From Undaria pinnatifida (lineage: Eukaryota; Sar; Phaeophyceae; Laminariales; Alariaceae), in the NCBI GenBank assembly GCA_012845835.1, contig JABAKD010000024.1, forward strand, positions 8,087,103-8,151,102: a DNA stretch of 64,000 nt, in the 5' to 3' direction. Under the pieces are notes generated by a model, which saw only the letters and a list, made by a program, of their open reading frames with translations, did no database searches and was not told the DNA's origin. The position numbers and the translations under genes were made by a program. This document shows positions 59,101 through 64,000 of the stretch, in pieces (the stretch's first letter is position 1; each line of letters starts with the position of its first letter).

Positions 59101-62100
59101 TTCGAAGTATGTATGATGCAACAATGAAACGAGCTGCACGACAGACACAGCGTCATACAAACTGTACTCCTACGCGGTAGAAATATCAATAGGCGGGAAT
59201 ACCCAAAAATTATTGATTTCGTGGGGAAAGGTTTTGCGTCCCAGTAGAGCACGTCTTTGAGGGCGAGGTTGGAAAGGCAGAGAGGAAGCACTTGCGCGAT
59301 AAAACGCGAGTCCCAGCATGTATTATAGTGATAATATTAAGGGTCTCAAAAGGGTTCGTAAAAATGTTTTAATAATAAAACTGCACCTGCTTCTTCGGGC
59401 ACAACTAACTTCGAATTATACTGGGATTAGTGCTGGATCATATGTTTCGTAGCTGAAGGGTTAAGACGGTGTTAAGACAAAGGGCCAATTAAGACAGGTC
59501 AGAAAGGAAGCACTTGCGATAAGACGAAAAGCGCCATTAGAAGTAAAAGAGTTACGATTTGTCGAAAGAGCATTAAGGGTCCTAAAACGATTTAATGCAA
59601 AGGTAAGATAAAGGGTAAACCAAGACAGCGCACCTCTTTGAGGGGCAGGTTGGACAGCCAGAGAGGAAGCACGTGTGATAAGCCGAATATGCCTTCATGT
59701 CTTGTCGCAAGATAACTAAGCGTCCTCAAAGGGTTCTACAGGGTCAAGACGAAGGGCCAATCAGGACAGCGCACCTCTTTGAGCGGCAGGTTGGAGAGCC
59801 AGAGAGGAAGCAGTTGCGATCGGTCGACAGCCGCGGACAGAGCGGGAGAGACGCAGAGCGTTCCGATAGCGGCGACGGCGTTCTCCGTGACGAGCAAGCT
59901 TTCCTCATCATCAGCGTCGGAGCGGTTAATACACGCCACCAACTGCCGCACCACCTAACAAAGCCATGTACAAGAGCAAGAGCGGGACATATTCTAAGTG
60001 TCGGGGGGGGGGGGGGGGGGGGGGTCATAAATTTATACGAAGTGTTATTGTTACTACTGATTTGGCCATCGGGCCGTGTGGAGCGTTTGTTCCAAGTATA
60101 CCATCGACATACAAACGGAAATCCAACATCCAATCAGTCCAGACATAAAAGATGCCACCTGTTAAAAGGTATGATAGGGGTCATTGATTAGTTAGCGTAT
60201 TATTATCGGGATTCGGCGATGAGCAAGCCGTCCTCGTCCTCAGCGCCGGAGCGGTTGATAAACGCGACCAACTGTCGCACCGTCTGACCAAGAACAAGCA
60301 CGGGTGATATACAGATAATTCGTATACAAGTATGCTAGCGGATATTTAACTAGTTAACTCACATTATACCTGTTGACTGAAAATTCGGCAAATTTTACAT
60401 GGAGCAGCATGATTTACTTCAGCTATCCTACGTGCGTGGGACAGCATGACTAGCAAGACTTACCTCGGCTAGGTGCAGTGCAGCATGACTTACCTCAGCT
60501 ATGATATCCTACGTACATAGGGCAGCATGACTAGTTTGACTTGACTCAGCTATATATGTTATGTACATAGCAGCATGACTAGCATGACCTACCTCGTCTA
60601 GGTGGGGCATCACGAAGGCGGGCGCTTGCTTGGCGGTCTGCTGCACACCGTACACGGACGCCATCTGCAGCATTGGGCTGTCCTCCTGTAACACATATCG
60701 AGAGGTTGCACCAGGTAGTTCGCAGGGTGGGGCCGGGGTTAACCAACGTCACGGATAAGAAAGCAAGCAAACTTGGAGAGTGGAGATAGTGTCCGTCTGG
60801 CGAAAAAATCATACGAGCGACGGTGGCAGAACAGAACAACGACTCCAGCAGACACTACAGTATGTTTATTTTCTACACCGTACACCGACGCCATCCGCAG
60901 CGTCGGGTTGTCCTCTTGTACCACCTATTCATAGGTTGAACTGCGTATTACTGGCTTGTGCCAGGTAGTATGCAGGGCGGAGCCGAGGTTCAACGACATC
61001 ACGCCAACGTTGTAGGTGAAGATGGCGTTCGTAACGGTAGCAAAACAGAGCGCAGTACCTGGACTACATATACCAGAAATACATGAATACGCGTGCTCGT
61101 TCGATTGCGCCACTTCGATGTTTACGCTGATAAATGCATTGCTACTTAACTGATGTTTACATTGATGAGCACTGGATGTTTACATCAACTGCGATTTGAC
61201 GTTTATATCGATGTTTACATTGATGCTATTAATAGCATTGTTTTTACGTTCACGCTTACATGATGTTTAGATTGGTGAAGACATTGATGAAATAAGAGAT
61301 TAATGACGGCACTGATGAAGACGTTGATGGTTTATGTTGATGTTGACATTGATGAAGACATCCATTACGTCGGTGAAGGCTTTGATGAAGACAACGATGT
61401 TTGCTTTGATGTTCGTACGTGTTCAAGTCGATGTGTGTATCGATGATAACATTGACAAAGACTTCTACCGTTTATATCGATGTTTACGCCTATCTTCCTA
61501 TTGATGTTTACATCGAGGAAGGCGTAGATGAAGACACCGAAGAAGATATTGATGTTCACGACGTTGATCAAGACAACGATGATTACATTGATGAAGGCAT
61601 TGGTGTTTACCGCCGTCATGGTTAGAATGACGTTTACATCGATGAAGATAACGAAGAAGACATAGACTAATATGTGAAGAAACTGACGACGACATTAACG
61701 CTTACATTGATGTTCACACTCACGTTTTCCTTGATGCTTGCAATCATGTCTACGTTGCTGTTCATGTTGACATTGATGAAGACAGTGGCATGCATATTGA
61801 TTGGTACAATGTGTTTGCATTCATGTTCAATTGATGAAGACATCAGCACAGAGACATCGATGAAAAAACTAATCAAACACATCCATGTTTATGGTGTCAA
61901 TGATGTTGACATTGATGAGGAGATTGACATCGACGAAGATACTCATGAATACTGATGAAAATATGCATGTTTGCGTTGACGACGGCATTCATGTTTACGT
62001 TGACGAAGACCTGACGTTTTCAGTAATGAAGACCTTGATGTTTACCTTGATTACAACACTCACAAAGACATACATGAAGACATACATGAAGACCTTGATG

Positions 62101-63548
62101 TTTACTTGGTGTTAGCATTGACGACGACCTTGATTAACACTGTGGATAATAGAGTTATTGGGTTGGTGTTTATATTGATGTTCCCCATGATGAACACACC
62201 AGGTATTGACGAGGACTTACCGACGTCATGCCTTCCATGAAAGCTGGGAAGCAAGCAGGGAGGTATTTGTGGGCTCCCTCGCCGCAGTGTTCGATCACGT
62301 CGTCAAACACACAAACGGCGTTCCATCTGACACAGAAAACGGCAACAGTTTTGGACATTGCACGGGGTTTTGTATAAGAACAAGACAAACACACCGTGTG
62401 CCATGTGTCACAATGGTAGACGGCAACAGTTCGCGACCATGCATGGGCTTCCGTTCGGTGTTCGATCTGACGCGCAGAAAACGGCAGCAGTCCGTAAACC
62501 ATCAACAAGGATAGACCTGGTGGTCACCACCAATACTGTTAACACTCATCAGGAATACACAAGCGGCGGTGGCTAAACGTACTACTATAATACTTCGTAC
62601 CGTTAAGCTGTGGTTACCTACCTCAACGACGCGGGCTGTGAGCTCTCCAGCAAAGAGCCGAAGGCGGGCGCGGTGACGGTGTCGAACACATGCAGGTAAG
62701 CAGGGCCGTGCCCCTTGAGAAGATACCCCAGCGAGTCCACCAGGTGCTCCATCACCTCCTGCATGGACGGAGGCGGTACGGAGGTGGCAGGGGTGAGTTG
62801 ACTACCGAATAACTTCCAAGAAAACACACCCCATCTAACTATTTTCCAAGCTAACTTTTTCGGCCACGGGGAGAGTCCAAACGCCAAGCGACAAGCGACA
62901 CATCTACGGAAAATCTTGACGACATCTTCCGAAAGCCGCTATTTCGTGGTGTGTGCCACCCCGGGCTTGGAGGGAATCGGCCCTGATATTCGTCGGAGGG
63001 TCTGTGTGTGGTATATTGCGTGTTATCTACTCATTTTTTATTTCATTTTTCATATCCTCCGGAGATGGGGAGAAATAACGCTCAACTCCTTTAGCCCCGC
63101 AGTCCCGACACGGGGACAAAGCATTTGGAGTTAGCCTAGGAAAATTCGAGCAGTTGGAAATGGGTCAACACCACACTTTCCACGTATTTTCTACTAATCT
63201 CTTGCACCGTTTGCGGTTTTCCTCTAAGGGAAAGGGAGAGTGCGATGCACCAATATATATTGAAACCCCCTTGCTAATCCTTACCTATTGACAATCAGAC
63301 GCGTACCATCAGAATAAAATATGGTACCATGAGGAACTGGAAACTACTTGCCCGCCAGCAGTGCATCGCAGCCACACCGCCACACCTACCTCTTCGGGTG
63401 CGATTTCTTCGTCGAGGAGCTCGCTGTCCTCCTCGTCCCAAGCACCCTCCACATTAAACTGAGCCTCCTTGGCGGTACGACGCTCCAAGGAAGCCTTCAC
63501 CCGCGCTATCAGTTCTTTAGAAATGGTTGCGGCTGCCTCCAAGGGTGC
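56180..63548 (-). CDS. IPO5: Importin-5 / karyopherin beta-3, C-terminal third (5' end beyond window)
   Basis: Eight exons with matching phases: 63390-63548, 62622-62758, 62221-62326, 60593-60685, 59775-59954, 58225-58314, 57197-57316, 56180-56269, about 323 residues of a protein near 1,100 long. Importin-5 is a HEAT-repeat receptor that carries ribosomal proteins and histones into the nucleus. The segments follow the family order: the Arg/Glu-rich SLERRTAKEAQ with an acidic loop (DEEDSELLDEEIAPEE), CVFDDVIEHCGEGAHKYL, EDSPMLQMASVYGV, ENAVAAIGTLCVSP, LLPLWLSNLPLKE, VVHRMLCDLVEQQDPAVLG, PTVVTVLGKILEAF, RMGRLLQSMQ, and the C-terminal LSQGEKAAIQ. The reading frame is intact. Introns contain partial exon copies, a perfect 122-bp tandem repeat and a 1-kb minisatellite. 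RanBP6 or importin-4 are less likely from the C-terminal match. Confidence 0.91.
57940..58110 (-). repeat. Two downstream copies of an importin exon end
   Basis: After exon 58225-58314, its end (GGTGGCGACCTAGGACAG then GTAACG) recurs at about 58076-58110 with an intact GT donor and at about 57952-57996 with GC in the donor place. Both copies include some flanking intron, so tandem units of about 120-130 bp are likely. Confidence 0.72.
58675..58918 (+). repeat. Perfect 122-bp tandem duplication
   Basis: 58675-58796 is repeated without visible change at 58797-58918 (unit begins AAAGGGCGCCACCTACAACG). Perfect identity implies a very recent event or an assembly artefact. It abuts the copy of an importin exon start at 58916-59005. 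Confidence 0.92.
58916..59005 (-). repeat. Upstream copy of importin exon start
   Basis: Copies the acceptor and first half of exon 58225-58314: CAG then GATGTGACGG, reading DVTGARVVHRILCD against DVTEARVVHRMLCD. About 20 bases of intron match too. Confidence 0.78.
59250..59700 (-). repeat. Downstream copies of importin exon 59775-59954 end
   Basis: The LLPLWLSNLPLKE end plus donor recurs at about 59640-59695 and 59250-59300 (LPLCLSNLALKD), with a short fragment at 59487-59520. The surrounding GATAAGACGAA and AAGGGTCC words repeat as well, so the whole 450 bp is a degenerate tandem array. Confidence 0.72.
60003..60024 (+). repeat. G(22) homopolymer
   Basis: A run of 22 G in an importin intron, close to exon 59775-59954. 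It may form a G-quadruplex and is a likely sequencing-error site. Confidence 0.95.
60190..60290 (-). repeat. Upstream copy of importin exon 59775-59954 start
   Basis: Reads VRQLVAFINRSGAEDEDGLLIAES against the true VRQLVACINRSDADDEESLLVTEN and is then cut by a stop. The acceptor region has changed from TTAG to CAGACG-type sequence. Confidence 0.78.
60410..60925 (-). repeat. Copies flanking importin exon 60593-60685
   Basis: Upstream, 60845-60925 copies the exon start (QEDNPTLRMASVYGVE against QEDSPMLQMASVYGVQ). Downstream, three units of about 60 bp (60410-60590) repeat the exon-end donor context CAGCATGACTTACCTCAGCTA. Confidence 0.72.
61110..62190 (+). repeat. Degenerate 1.1-kb minisatellite
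   Basis: Words GATGTTTACATTGATGAAGA and variants recur about every 24-36 bases for 1.1 kb in the importin intron between exons 60593-60685 and 62221-62326. Several frames stay open for 70-90 codons and read Asp/Glu/Ile/Val repeats, but none is longer than the repeat itself. It starts and ends without sharp borders. Confidence 0.85.
63088..63155 (+). repeat. Dispersed short element family A, importin intron copy
   Basis: AACTCCTTTAGCCCCGCAGT, then GGGGACAAAGCATTTGGAGT: the family A core with a diverged left half. An inverted copy lies at 63770-63835. Confidence 0.65.
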
Positions 63549-64000
63549 CTGGGTATCATCGACGAGGATTCCAAGATCACAACGGAACTGATAGTCACGA
63601 CTACGTCGGCGATATATAAATCACGACTACCGGGACATTTATTAATAGTAGGCATCGCCGGGTGTCAGGTCTTGCGTTCTCGGATTGGGGCTAGGGGTAG
63701 GGTTAGGGCTATAGGTGGTGGTCTCTATAGCTGTAGCAGGTCCGGGTAAACCCCTTCCGAGCCCCAAAACCCGTCCCTATACTAAATCCAAGTATTTTTG
63801 TCCCCGAAAACAGGTTTCCAGTTGTAAAGGCGTTAAGGTTGCAAGGGGGGGTTGGCAACTACAAACATACGCGGTTCGAGAGCGTGGCCTTCTGGTCCGG
63901 AAGAAAGTCAGATGTACATATAAATACACACCAGGTAGTAAGCAGAACCAAACATGGTTGGAAAAAATGGGGGAACAAATAGGTTTTTGCGTTTACCGTG

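Noticed and set aside
61419-62115. Asp/Glu-rich frames as acidic proteins
   Set aside because: Produced by the minisatellite in an importin intron; frames stop at repeat irregularities and have no splice partners.

Overview
This is a gene-sparse, repeat-rich nuclear contig from a photosynthetic eukaryote with a secondary plastid, most likely an ochrophyte (brown-alga-like) stramenopile. Eight intron-rich protein genes can be assembled by joining exons at GT-AG boundaries whose phases agree. Two encode N-termini in which a signal peptide is followed by Phe and a basic, Ser/Thr-rich stretch (SA|F and EA|F cleavage sites), the bipartite plastid-targeting signal of stramenopiles and cryptophytes. 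Interstitial TTAGGG-type telomere motifs fit the same assignment. No bacterial operons, CRISPR arrays or rRNA genes were seen. Lineage is inferred from these features only.

Layout, left to right: (1) 1-11843, minus strand, a carnosine N-methyltransferase-like gene with a 7.3-kb first intron and a 3' end not found in the window; (2) 12215-18860, plus, a DysF (peroxin/ferlin) domain protein with an unrecognised C-terminal region, starting head-to-head with gene 1; (3) 19140-32775, minus, the exosome nuclease DIS3/RRP44 in 17 recognised exons; (4) 35246-36908, plus, a TIM22-type mitochondrial inner-membrane translocase, divergent from DIS3; (5) 38646-41247, plus, an aspartyl/asparaginyl beta-hydroxylase-type 2-oxoglutarate oxygenase with a plastid-type presequence; (6) 42799-45381, minus, a 2H-family cyclic phosphodiesterase; (7) 48651-52634, plus, a GNAT acetyltransferase with a plastid-type presequence; (8) 56180-63548, minus, the C-terminal third of an importin-5/karyopherin beta-3, running off the right edge. 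The genes are unrelated housekeeping functions (RNA decay, protein import into nucleus and mitochondrion, small-molecule and protein modification), not a pathway cluster.

Introns and intergenic DNA hold a tRNA-derived SINE (three copies), a 1.06-kb terminal-inverted-repeat element with an AT-hook ORF, two tandem MITE-like units, a fold-back element, five families of short dispersed repeats, and many minisatellites. The most striking signal is that many exons are flanked by decaying partial copies of their own ends: exon starts with the acceptor are duplicated upstream, and exon ends with the donor, or the stop-codon region, are duplicated downstream. This occurs in DIS3, importin, GNAT and the DysF gene. 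A second strong signal is a heavily over-represented palindromic motif, TACCAGGTACCTGGTA and its halves, spread over the window.
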